64,000 bases of DNA. Origin: Thermothielavioides terrestris NRRL 8126 (taxonomy: Eukaryota > Ascomycota > Sordariomycetes > Sordariales > Chaetomiaceae). Location: contig NC_016460.1 of the NCBI RefSeq assembly GCF_000226115.1, positions 868,001 to 932,000 on the forward strand. Direction: 5' to 3'. The notes below the pieces were generated by a model, which was not told the origin of the DNA, searched no databases, and worked only from the letters and a program-made list of their open reading frames with translations. Within the stretch, counting starts at the first letter, position 1. Each line of letters opens with the position of its first letter. The position numbers and the translations under genes are program-made. Below are positions 20,757-33,231 of this stretch, one piece after another.

Positions 20757-23700
20757 GGTGGCCCTGACAAGCGACCAGTCATGCGACCAGTACGCTTCCG
20801 CCACGGGGTGTGAGGAGTCGAAGGGCCAGACAGGGTGGGGATACGACAGCTGGGATTGCAAACGTATCCGTCGTCAACACGGTCCAAGCCGTAAAAACCG
20901 CACGGCAGGTCGGCTCCGATCGCGCTTGGTGCAGAAATGGCGAGGTGATGACCGCTCCGTGTTTGACGAGACAGCGACGCGAGATCGTGCCTTGGAAAGC
21001 CACAAACGGGGAAGCGCAGTGCGCACAATGGCTCTCGTTAGCGCACCGGAAGCACGGCGAGCAGCGGAATCTTCGGTTGCCCTGAGGGTCTGAAATCGAG
21101 GCTCTTCGTGCACGGAGAGAAGTGCGTGGGTTGTTGGTGGGCGGGCGTGAGCAGACGGTCGCAAGGCGGATATGTCTTGATCGTTGCTCCAACATTAGCC
21201 ATGCGGCGCATAGGATTGTCAAGAGAGAGAGAGCGGAGAAGGAAGAAACTAAGGCCGCGCACCGGGTCGGGAGTCAGGGTATAGGCAAAAAAAGGTGTGT
21301 CGGGAGGGAGGGATTGGCCTGGGTGCGACTGACGGCGCTCTAGGTACCCCCGACGGGAGTTGTGGACACCGAGCCGCTGCACTTGGGAGGAGGTGGAGAC
21401 GAGCGCCGATGAGGGTGGGGAGAGGAAGAAGGCGAACACGTAGTGTAGAGAGACGAACTGCAAGAACGGCGGGGGGGTGTTCAGGTAAGAGCTTCTTTCT
21501 ACGTTACCTTGACGGATTGTATGGGGTCTGGCCGTCAGGAGGGTGAAAGTCGGCTGGTTGTAGCCAGGAGGATGGAAGCCTCCGCACTTCCTCCCTTTTA
21601 TTGGCTCGGCCGGTTCGAAGGTGAAAAAAGGTGTAAAAAAAAAGCAGGCGAGCCACAAGACAGAATCGGATCAGGCAGCTCACGTTACTGCAGGTTGTGC
21701 CTCGAGAGAGAATGAAACCCAGGCAGATCCGCGGTCTCGCCTGCAGTGGGTGCGGTCGAACCCATGGGGCGAATTCGATATCTGTGGGGGGCGGGGGGAA
21801 GGGAGGAACCGAAGGGCAGATACACAGGGCAATTAAGACGGAAATAAAAAGCCAGTCTCCACAATTGGCCTCGGGCGTTGATGAAGGGTGAAAGGCTACA
21901 CTAGGACCTCGGAAGGTTGGTCGGCGCACAGGAGGACACACTATGTAACTCGCAGATAGCCAAACATGCTCAATGCAACGAAACCTAAGGGACTGGGACT
22001 GGGACTGGGGCCACGGAAGGGAAAAGCATGGAAGGGGATTCTTCTGGATCGTGGGAAGCGCGGAAGGGGTTGGTTCGTGCGCCCCTCCTTCCCTCCTCCC
22101 TGAAGGCGGGAGCCAGTCAGATGGCCTGGCCAGGTGGGGAATGCCGCGAGAACGGGAAAAGCTGCAATCTCAGGAGAGCGGGGGCGGCCGCTGACTGGCC
22201 CGCCACAGCTCCCCCTGGCTTCTGGCTGTCTTCTCGAAAACCCGTCGAACACGCTAGTTACTGCAAAGCCCTCGACTCGCCCCGTGCCCAGAAGCAAAGG
22301 AACGAAGCGCAGGGCAGCCCTGCCAGCACAGTGCCTGGATGACAGCAAAAGGCCAATTGTTCCAGGTTGTTCTGCGCAAATGCTGCGAAACGCAGGAGAT
22401 AAATGCGAACTCGGAGCACAACCGCAATACCGCTGGTAAGCTAGCTGGTCGGCCGCTCGGTGGTCTTTTTTCCACGCGAAAGCACAAATAGAGAAGCTCA
22501 TACTTTGAAAAGTTCCAGACACACAAAGGCAGGAGGAACTATTCTGTACTGTGTAAGTACATAACTGGTACCGAGAATTGTGCCGGTTTCCATGGATGCG
22601 GGCACTACGGAGAATAACTACAAGTTGAGACTTTCTAGGACGAGACCAGGTCCCTATCTATCTCCATGCTCGCTCCTTTGAACGACAAGATGCAAAGCAA
22701 AGCATCATCCACCTCCGCCTGGGTAGCACAGCATACTGTGTAGTTACCTAGTCATGGACTGATGAAGGGCACGGACGTGGGGATGCGGAAGCGAATTCGT
22801 GTCGGCATGAACAGGAACACAAAACGATCAAACAGAGAAAGTGCCGAGCGGGCGCACCGCAGAGCGATCATCAAGGCGGCCGGTCGACCTGCGCCAAAAC
22901 ACGCTGCAAACCAGGCCCGTGCCTGTGCCAAGGCACCACAGCAGGAGCACGAGCATCCAGTGTCTCCAGAGGGCGATCCCAGCTGCGGCCCAGGAAACGG
23001 ACAGTTTTGTGGATCCAGTGCTCACGCACTTCCTCCAGATTCGGCCCTGGTAAACCTTGTGGATATAAATAAATTGAATCTTGCCGAGGAAGGCGCGTAG
23101 TGAAGTGCGTATGAGTGCCTCTTGGGTGGATAGGGTGCAGCAGCGCAGCCGGGCCGAAGTATGCCCCCCCGCGGCATGGTAGCGCGCGCCGAGGAGTGTG
23201 GCGGCCGGCGGTAGGCGCAGCGCTTCTCCTAACGACAGTACTACCTACCTACGCAGTAGGTATGCGAGAAATGGACGCAAAAATCCAGCTCCAAGACGTG
23301 CTTCACGGTCTCCCCTCCGCGAGCAAGTCCCAGCCACCAAAACCGTGCTACCTACCTTACACTACCTGTAACCCGGTAGAGCCGAAGATAGCGCCAAGAA
23401 GCGGCCGAATTGCGCAACAGAAGCGCCTCCATACTTGGCCTTAAAACGTCGAGCAGTTCCCCCGCCGCACTGCTAAACCTTTGTTTGAAGGCAGAACCCC
23501 CTTTCACCCCGCCAACGGTTCGACAGAGGGAATTGCATCATTGGCCTTGACAGCAGGGTCCTGTCCCGCTGCTCCCATGTTTTCCCGTCTTTTAGCCGTG
23601 CTGCTTCCTGCGCCTGCAGTCCCGCCGTCCGGCCACTCATGTTTGAACGTCGCGGATGTGCGACCCCAACGTGGGCCCAGCCTGCTCGGCCTTCAGCTCA

Positions 23701-26099
23701 GCGGCTCAGCGGCTCAGCGGCTCAATTAAGGCACAGCTCTGGCCCTGGCCTATCACACGAGTCATGAACCATAACTACCTGCCTTCCTGAACCCAACTGG
23801 TCCACAAGAGGCGCAGCTAGGTAGGCATGGATGAGGCGGGAAGCATGGATGTCTTGCTGTCTTCGCCCGGCGCATTCTTTCAATGTCCCGGCGTTCCCGC
23901 TCCCTGCCCGTCTCCCGACTCCCGTCTCCCGCCGGCCGTCGCTGCGGCCTCCAGCAGCCCCCCTGTGCGGCCTCTTCCGCATCGCCGGCGCCAGTCAGTC
24001 GCGCTGAGTTGAAGCCGGCAGGCAGCCGGTCGTCCCCCAAGACAGTTTTTACACGGCAACCAAGTTACACGGTCGCTAAGTAGCTGGCGCGCGGGATCAC
24101 CTAGACACGTCTCTGAGACACGGCCCGTGTGTGTTGTGTACCGGCCACGTGCGCCATCTTGGCCTACTCGCTTGTTGTCTCTTGCTGCTCTGCCCGGCGT
24201 GTCTGTCTCGCAGAAGCGAATGACAGTCTCAAAGTCCGTGTTCGGTTTCGGAACTGAGCATCATGAGAGTCGACACGCCAAGCTTTTTCAGTTCCATGGG
24301 ATCAGCCCGTTTGGCGAACAACCCTCTGGTTCTCAGGCCTCCTTCTAAACCAAAACATGTTTAATCGTCTCAGTCGAACCCGAGTAACGGGCAAAGAGAC
24401 ACACAGATGGCCCCGGACTATAAATATCTCCCTGGGACGCAGACGTTTCAGCCCTGTCGATCCGGCCGTGGTGGTACAGACTCACAGAACACCATCATCA
24501 CCACTTACACTTGCCCTTGCTCCTCACCCATCCACACGATCATCAAACCTCGTTTCGAAAACACGGCAAACCTCCTTGTCACGCCGTCGGTGAACGTATC
24601 CAGCCACGGACGATACCTACCCACGGATGATACCTACCTAAACACCTGCTCTTCTCTGCGCGCAGGCCCGTGGTTCACACCTCCCTCTATGCAACACGCG
24701 CGTTTCCGATCTCTCAAACTCCGAACTCAGACTCAACATCCGGAGCACAAGGGTCAGATTGCATCACTCACGGCTTCAGCAATGGCAATGACAACTTCCC
24801 GGTCACGACCACCGCCGCCCTCTCCAAACGTAAGGAAGCAATGTAGGTCCAGGATCTATGCAAGGGATCTGGCGATAGCATGTAGGTAAATAGATACCTC
24901 TATCTATTCTTGCGCACCTCAGGTATGCACATCATAGAAGACCACACCCACGCAAACCCAACACTCGTCCTGTCCCGTCCCGCACATCATTAAGACAACA
25001 GACACTCCCGGTACGCATAGGCGACACACCAACATCAATAATCAACAAGCCGGACAAGTCTACAATGTATTACTTTTTCTTGACCCCATCCGATGCAAAC
25101 CCAGGCAGGTCCCAGGCAGGGCCTGTCCTCACCTCCCCGTCCATCCATCCATCCATCCATCATCTACTTTTAACCTCCGCTCTTCGCGCTCCCCTCCTCT
25201 CTCACCATTCACTCCTGTGCCCCTTCTTTACCTCCTCCCTTTTGCTTCACCCCCCCTTTCTTCATAACTCCAGCCGCGGCCAGCGACTGACGCGGTCGTC
25301 CAACCGACCGGGAAAGAAAAAAAGTCTACTTGTCTACATCATGATCGTCACCATCAACCCAACCCAATGCAGCACGACAAGAACCGCTGGGGGAAAAGAA
25401 GAAACGAACAAGAAAAGAGAAAGAGAGAAAGGATAAAAAGAAAAAGCCTACCCTCAACTATGTATGTGTTGAGTGCTGCCACCACCCTCAACGACAACAG
25501 CCTCCATCAACCCAGCCTCCCACTGCCGTCTCACATCTAATTCCAATGCTGCAACCAAACCCTGCCAATTGGGAAACAAAACCCCACAAACCGCTGCTTC
25601 CCGTTGGTGAAGGAGAAAGCAAGAACAAGCGCCAAGAAAAGCCCAGAAGATTCAATGTATGAACACTATGCCTGTACTTGCTCATTCCTCCCTCGCTCCA
25701 ACCCGACCCGCCTGTCCTACGCAATGCAATGCAGTGCGAGCTTGGGAATATGTATGCAGAAAGCAGGGCGAGGAGTAGAATAGGCCAGGATAAGCTGGGG
25801 TGTTGAATCGTCGCGGTGGGAGAAGTGTATGCACAAGGCCGGATGGCGGACAGGTGAGTGAGTGAGTGGCTGAGTCGATGCATGGTAGGTAGGTAAGAGT
25901 ACCAGGTAGGCAGTGTCGTGAATGTGGAAAACCCGCCTCCTCCCTTCTATGGAGGTCGTCATGTGTCGCGGCGCCGCGGGCGGCGACCATGAAGCAAGAG
26001 CTGGAAGACCAAGAACAGCGGGCAAACCAAATACCCTATCAACCGCAGGGCCCCCTGGAGCCAGCCCAATGCGCAGCCAGACAGCTCGCGCGCAACACT
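20757..26099. other. Long gene-poor region (5.3 kb) upstream of the phosphodiesterase
   Basis: I could not support any gene here. The first kilobase next to the phosphodiesterase may be a long transcribed leader. Other contents are pyrimidine-rich tracts, a (CCAT)n run near 25140, many TACCTACC-type motifs, and low-complexity ORFs with Ser/Pro/Arg-rich translations that do not resemble proteins. The last part is the 3' flank of the deubiquitinase. Confidence 0.45.
25140..25163. repeat. (CCAT)n microsatellite
   Basis: Five to six tandem CCAT units occur in intergenic DNA. Confidence 0.85.
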
Positions 26100-29000
26100 C
26101 TAAGCGCGCGGCTTGTCCTGGCCATCGTCGTCGTCCTCCGCGTCGCCGCCGACGTGGATCTCTGCGACCCTGTCGCTCGCCCGGTCGTCGTCCTCCCCGT
26201 TGAGCGTGTTCATTGGCGGCACCGTGTGGATCTGCTGCTTAACCCAGGTCTCGGCGGCGATCCGGCTCATGTAGTTCTGGTCCTCGACCGATGGCGGAGG
26301 CGGCGGGGCGTCGTAGTCGGCGAAGCCGTCCCCTGATGGCTCGAGAGGCTCGATGTACTCAGCCCCGGGCTCCAGCGGCAGGAGGTGCTCCACGTCCCCG
26401 CCGCCAACGGGCACATCGTCAAATTCCTGAACCGACGAACCATCGTTCTGCGCCACGTCGCTGGCGATGTCGGCGTCAGCATCCGAGTCCGCCTTGTTGA
26501 CGAGGTTGCCGAAGCTCCAGTTGCTCGGTCCGATGACCGAGGTCATGCCGGCCATGCCGGCATTGTCGTAGTCGGGGAGGCCGATGCCCTCATCTTCGCC
26601 ATCGCCCTCGATGCTGTTATGGAGCGTGTTCTCATTGCTCCACGACAGCTGACCACCCAGGGTGGTATCGTCGTCCGGGCACGACGGTCGCTCCGACTCC
26701 TGACCTCTAATCCATCCACGTTCATTTGGCGGGAGAGCTGGACCTGCTCCGGTTGAAGCGCTCGGCGATCCACGACGGGAGGAGCCTTGGCCGAGACGCT
26801 GACCTTCCCCCGAGTCCGACATGGCTTCGTCAGGGTTGTTGTAGCGGTCAAAGATCTCTTGAAACCTGGGACCGCCCAAGGGCACCTCAGACCGGCGACG
26901 ATAGAAGAGGAGATAGGCTGCCGACGAAACGACCCTCGAGGTATCGGTCAATTTTGACACCTGAGCATCTGCGAGTGGGTGTTAGCAGACCTGCGACGTC
27001 TTGTACTGCTCGTCCGCCGAAGGTGGCACTCGGGCAACTTACCATTGTACTCGTACCACTGGCCATCGACGAAATTCTTGGCGAAGGCCGTGTAGTGGCC
27101 GCCCCCGAGGCCGCCCCAATGGTCGTCAACGGCGATCAAGTCGTAAACCTCCTGCTTTCCGTCTTCCTTGTCGATGACCCGTCTCGTCAGATCGAGCCCC
27201 TCGACGGGGAAATCGACCAGAATATCCAGTTTGTCTCGACGCCAGCCGGTGGAGCTGAACCGCTTAAGGTGGACCACGAGGATGTCCGGCGTCTTCCAGA
27301 GATCGAACTTTTTACTAGCACGCCGGTGTTCCTTGCAGCGCGGACAATACCAAGTGTCCTGCTCGGACAAGATCTCCTCCTTTTCGAACTCGTCCAAGCA
27401 GTCGTCCAACGCGATGCCGTGCTTCTTTCGCAGCTGTCGCGCCTTCTTCCTGGCTTCCAGCGCGGGATCCTCAAGCGTCTCGGGAGCCTTGTACGTCTTC
27501 AGGCCCCGCATGTCACCCGGCGATGTGCCGCCAAAGACCAAGTCAAGAGCAGCATCGCTCCACTCCACCATGATGCCTTCGCCAAGGCCGATCAAGGCTC
27601 CGCCAGGAGGAAGCACATCCTCCTCAACATCAAACGCCGGCGCCGCTGACTGCTGGAAACGGGCAGCTCGCTGTTGTCTGTTGAGGCGCTGTTTCCCCTT
27701 TTTACCGTAAGTCTTGAAGGCCTTCAACTTCTTTTTTCCCCGGGCGCTTACGTGACTCTGGAACGCTGGCCCGGATGCTCGAGGGGGCAGGTTCTAGCGA
27801 GACAAACACACCGAGTCAGCAAGTCAAATCCGCAACGTGCTGAATATTCTCATCCAAGAGGCGGTAGATCTCACGAACCTTGGGTCTGGAGAATTCCAGG
27901 TCCTCTTCGCTGGACTCCTCAGCCATACGGGTGAGGAGCGCAGCGGAGACGTTCCCCGACTCTTCGTTGTCGCTCTCATCGGAACCGTCCACCGGCCCGG
28001 GACTTGCCATCTCGACGTCCGAGGCGGGAGGCTTAGGCAGCCTGGAGCTCAGTCGAGGTAGCTCGCGGTCTTCCGAAGTCGAATTGAAGCCAGTCGGAAG
28101 GGTGGTGTCCGACTCAGTAAAGTAACTCAAATCGAAGAGATTCTGCAATTCGGGGTCGAGGAATTGGCGAGGGTCAAGCCACTTGGGCCGCCGCTGCTTG
28201 AACCGTCTCAGCACCTGTGGCGACCTGCTTCTGTCACTCTGTTAGTAACCGCCATGCGGATTGAAGAGCCTCACATCCGGGAGGTGGGGGGAAGAATGAA
28301 TAAGAATGAAAACAAAAACTAACTCTTCAGGCGGCGCAGGCACAGACGGGTCCCGCGGCTCGGCTGCGTCGCGCATTGTGACGTCGACCATATCGTCCTC
28401 GCCCTCGACGGACTTAGCTACCACCTTGGAGTCGCCGGCGGAATCCACGTCCGATGCGGTATTGACCATCTCCGGGTCTGTCGTCTCGGCTGTTTCGCCG
28501 TCCTCGGAATCCGCAAGCAGAGGCCACGTCGTAAAGGTCGCAACCTTCTCCAGGATCTTGCGGCGAATGACTTCCATGTCACGAGCCTCCTCAGGCGTCA
28601 GGACGATGCAGTGCGGCGGAGGGACCACCTCGGACATCTTGCGCCCGTAGCGTTTCCGGCTAGAAGGGTCCTGGGGATCGAGACGATGCAGGACCGGGAC
28701 CAGGAGGCGTTCCGCTCTGGGATCATGCACCGGAGAAGAATCTTCATCCTCTTCCTCGGACGGTAGCCTTGGCCGTTGCTTCTTGGTCTGTCTCTTGCGT
28801 CCAGCTGTATTGGTGGGAGCGGCCTCAAGCTCGTGAACCACGGGGACGTCGCTCGGCTGGATCTCCTCAGAGACCGCAGCCCCATCATCATACAACTTGA
28901 AGAATTTGGCCTGAAATTCTTCTGCAGCGAAGAGGCGCTCCGGGGGAACTCCCACCCGCGCAGCGATGAACTGCTTCAGCGCCCTGATACTGCTGTTCTT

Positions 29001-31653
29001 GTCGAGGTCGACCACGATCATGACAGGCGCATCGTTCAGAGGGAAATACTTGACAGGACGGGACCAAACGTTGGCCACGGGGAGCGGCAGGGTGAGGTTG
29101 TTGAAGGGGTCGAACGTGATGCTAACTTTGTCGCAGACGGGGCACACCACGGTGGACTTGTACATGCCGGTGAAGAGATCGGCAATGACCGAGTCGTCCC
29201 TCTTCTTGGTGATATCCCACACTTTGGCAGCCATCTCGCGGACGGCCGCCGGGTTATTGATCATGTCATCGGTGGAGTCGGGCTTCTCAATGTAGGGCTT
29301 CTTCTTGATGCGGTTCAGATCTTCTTGGAGGCCGTCCAGGAGAAACCCAAGGAATTCTTGTGAATCCTGCTGTCCGTACCCCGAGAATGCGGGCGCATAC
29401 CGCCCAATGATGCCCTTGAAATGACGCGGAGCAACCGAGAGCGGCGCCGGGTCCTTGTAAATCTCCTCCAGCAGACGTCCATAAGCAGCCGCGACGTCAC
29501 CGTTGTGAGAAAGTGGGTTGTCTGGGTTGATCTCTTTGTGGGCCTCGTGCGTGAGGAAATATTTTGTAAGCTCCTCGACGCTCCTCACACACTGGAGAGC
29601 CGAGTTCATGTAGCAGGTGTTGCCCAAGTTCTGCAGGCCGACGCAGCCTATGGTACGACCCGACTTGTGCTGAGAGCGACCCCTCGTCTGAGGCCCCTGA
29701 AACGCCGGGCTGCTGCGTCCGCTGGTATTGCCACGGGTCTGAGCTGCCAGGCTTGTTGAGCTGCCCCGGCTCGCGATGGCCTTATCCTTGATGCCACTGC
29801 CCCGAAAGGTCGAGACATAGGCATCCCGCTCAATCTGCTCGTCCAGAACAAGCGTCTGATCGACAGCAAGGCCTACCAGCGCAAGACTCTTTCTCCCATT
29901 ATAGTTGGGATTTGTGGTGGTGTCCTCAGCCTCCACGAGACCACGTTCGACGTCCCTCTCGAGCTTCAAAAACGACTCCACATCGACAAGCATTTCCGGC
30001 CAGGACCCGGGAATGGCCGGGGGCTGCGTGAGAATGCCAGGGTCACGGTCCGGCGAGTCGGGTGGAGTCTTCATCCCGGACGGCTCCGCGACGGACTCGG
30101 TGGCCGGAATGGTCTGGAGGACTCTCCACACGCGCACCTTGCGGTCCGGTGATATCCCGGCGAGCGCCTTCACCTGCTTCAGAAAATTGTTGTAGCCGAA
30201 CGAGGTGCTCTGGACAACGACAGGAGGCGGGGGCTTCTTGAGCTTGACTTCCTGCTCGATCGGAATGGGGCTAGTCGCGGACCATAGCCGGTGGATCGTA
30301 AACACCGGGGGATGGAACTCGTACTGGATGGTCGGGATGCTCACAGAGTCCGGGGCGGTGTTGTGGGCGAGGCGGACGATAGGCGACTGACCAGGGGCCA
30401 AGCCGTACCAAGATAGGAGGAGATCCCAAGCATCCTTGGGAAACAGCTCGAAGTTCTCAACGCCCATTCCGGGCTTCAACTTGACGCAGAGCACGCCCGC
30501 CGAGTCTGTGAATATGGCCTGAATGATGTCTGAATTGTCGACCGGACCGAGCGACCCTTCCGAGGCCTCTTTGTTGGCATGCTTCGCGTCCGATCTAAAA
30601 GCCTGAGCTTTACTGAGCCACCGCCGAGACACGAGATATGCCTCATCACCCTCCTTCGCCGGGGTCTCGGCAAAAGCCTTGACGAGCGTCTCGATGGTCT
30701 TGATCTGTTGGTCGAGCGGGGGGATATCTGATCATGCAGTCAGCACACAAAGCACAGCAGTGGCGCAAAAAGGGCGAAACGGTACCGTTTCGTAGGGGTA
30801 GCTCTGCTTTGTCGCCAGCCAGGGGAGCGTTGTTTGAACCGCCGGCCGTCACTACTTGAGCGTCCTCCTCCTTTGGCCCCACTGCCGGCTCCGCCGGTGG
30901 TTCTGCCTCAGAATCCGGGGGCCTAAGCATGTCGACATCCTCCCTCGCGTCCGCGGCGTTGTGCTCCGGCTCCATGCTGGATGCCCTGCGTTTGAGCGGG
31001 GATGAGGACCGCTGGGGGAGATCTGCGGTGCTCCCCATGAAGGCTCGTCGAACACACTGGTGGATTGGTGACTGATTTCCCGCCGGCGCGTGGTGATCTG
31101 GCAGCTGCAGGGCCGAGCCGGAGTCGGTGAAGTCGGCGGACCGGTCGAAATCGACGGACAGGTCTGCCGACGCAGCACAGGGGGAGCTCGCGGCTGAGGA
31201 TGGGGAGTCGGCAAAGGGCGTGCCCCGGCTCTGCAGGCGCGGAGGGACACCGGAGGGAGGGAGCGAATCGGCGCGGAGGAAGGTGGGTGTGCTGCAGCCG
31301 GAGGCGGAAGCAACCGAAAAGGAGAAGGTGGGATCGGCGTCGTCTTCGGTGGAGGGCAGCAGCAAGTCCTCAGGCTTGCCGTGCTCCCTGGTCGACTGGC
31401 GGGTAATCCTCCGTTTCTTTTGGGAAGACGTGGTGAAGGCGAGCTGCCTGTGCAGCTCAAGGGAATGCCGAGGAGGTTGGCAACGGGGTGGGTGTGGGTA
31501 TGGGGGTGGAGGAAGCGCACGGAAGGCGGGAATGGTGAGTGGGCCGTGGCGGGCGAAGAAGAAGTCGGAAGGCAGCCGAACGCTGAGTGAGGGATCGTCC
31601 GTTGGGATCGGGACAAGTTGCAATCCGAGGGGCGATGGTGACGGCAGCCGCAA
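26100..31653 (-). CDS. ubp12: Ubiquitin carboxyl-terminal hydrolase (DUSP-USP, Ubp12/USP15 type), up to 1759 aa
   Basis: The exons on the minus strand are 31653-30786, 30727-28324, 28224-27837, 27793-27043 and 26968-26100. The introns are 58, 99, 43 and 74 nt, and every phase closes. A DUSP domain follows intron 1 (AYLVSRRWLSKAQAF, then FELFPKDAWDLLLSWYG), then a ubiquitin-like stretch (VQSTSFGYNNFLKQVKALAG). The split USP core has the Cys box GLQNLGNTCYMNSALQC (catalytic Cys about residue 661) and zinc-ribbon cysteines (CPVCDK, WYCPRCKEH). Its His box is DDHWGGLGGGHYTAFAKNF. The tail is acidic and disordered. The enzyme removes ubiquitin from substrates. The start is uncertain: the frame is open to the Met at 31653, but MGSTADLPQRSSSPLKRR at 31038 (1554 aa) is an equally good start, and the extra 205 residues are Pro/Ser-rich. 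The 43-nt intron 3 is at the short end for fungi. Confidence 0.92.
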
Positions 31654-33231
31654 ACAGCGCTGGGAGAGCCAAGGGGTCGGATTCTAGAGCACCGAGCTAC
31701 CTAGCAGGAGCACAAGCGCAATCGGCGTCCCCAACGACCTACAACAAAAAAATCGGGGTCTTTGGTCAGAGGCGGGCAGCGAAGCGAGGCGGCGGCGTTG
31801 GCGTCGGCATTCGCTGGCGCTGTCGCTGGCACTGGCGCATCTCCCCGTGGTTGGTCGACGGAGGGAAACTTGATGTGCTAGATTCACTCTTGCCCAGGGA
31901 TGCTGCGCTGGTCTTTGAATGAATGTGGATCGAAGCTCAGAAAAGAGCCCAGAGCATCTGCAACATGGGCATGTGGCCTGCAGACCGATGTTTGAACTAC
32001 GGCCTTGCTCAAGAGCCAAGCAGCGAGGGCAAGTGCAAGTGCAGGTCGCCCCTAAAAAAAACCAAACCCTGTGTCCCACAACACACAGTATGTTACTTTT
32101 GTTCCGCCTAACCACAGAAGGGGGGGTTGCTGATGGAGATGCACACCCAAGAACAGATACAAACCGTTGCTGAAAGGCTGGATGCTGGCTGAACACCTTG
32201 CAGCTTAGCGAGTACAATTCCTGGCAAGAATATCCAACATAAAGCAGTCAAGCAGTGATTTAGCAGATTTGAAGACATGTGAGAGTCGGGTTCAGTTCGG
32301 TGTTGGTCATACAGTAATGAGGTAACCTTAGTGGAGAGGATCGTGATTCCAAGTTCACCCCTGCGTCCAATCCTCTGTTCGCACTGTGCAGCTTGTCGAT
32401 AACGTCCGTACCTGCCTGTGTATAGTGTACAGTAAGGTACGGATTACGGAACACCGACCACACCTGAAAGCCGCCATGGCCAAGCAAGGTGGAAGACTCA
32501 AACCTGGAATGTCCCACCGGCCCTGCCTGCGACGCTCCACAGCATTTTCCCACACAAGTTGGCCCTGCCTTCAGCCACGCAAAGTGTTGCCACTTGCAGC
32601 TGTTGCCTATCACACTGCGGAGCGTACCTTAGTGTGTGAAGGTACCGATGTACATGCATATAGCAAGGGCGACAGACACGGCCGCTGCTGTCCAGGCAAA
32701 ACAAGAGAGGTGAGTACTGTGTATGCTGAGGAGACGAGGTCTCGTTAAATGCACAGTAATCGCAGTCACACACAGCTTTCCATGTTGATCCCCATTCGCC
32801 AAGCAGGGCGTGGGATCTCGGATCTTGGGTGCAGCAGTTATGCCTGATGAATGTGAAATCAAATTGGTGGCTGTATTGTCTATCCGTTATTCACCTTCTG
32901 ATTTTTGCGGTCCTCTCCGGCAACGTGTAAGTGGCCCCAACAACTGGCGCGAGCCCGCCATCCGTCAGCCCTTCGGTGATACACTAAGACATGACAAGCA
33001 GAAACCAGTTGAATCGACGAGAGAACACGCGCAATTAATATCCTCCCAGCACATAAAACGGAGGGAGACCCGAGTCTGTAGTCGCCTTGATCACAACCCC
33101 CCATCCCATAATCTCTAATCTCTCTTTCTCTATGTGTTCGTCTTTCTCCGACCATCTCCTCAGCCCAGTCTTTCATTCCCTCGGCTCTCCGGTTTCTACT
33201 CGCGTACACCCCAGACCAGATTCAAGAAAAT
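31654..33231. other. Intergenic region between the deubiquitinase promoter and the insulysin 3' end
   Basis: About 1.6 kb with no supported gene. It contains AT-richer segments and short GGTACC-type palindromes (for example near 32640). Confidence 0.5.

Noticed and set aside
24407..24889. 160-codon frame in the 5.3-kb gene-poor region
   Set aside because: Low-complexity Thr/Ser/Pro/Arg translation, no signal or domain, no splice partner found.
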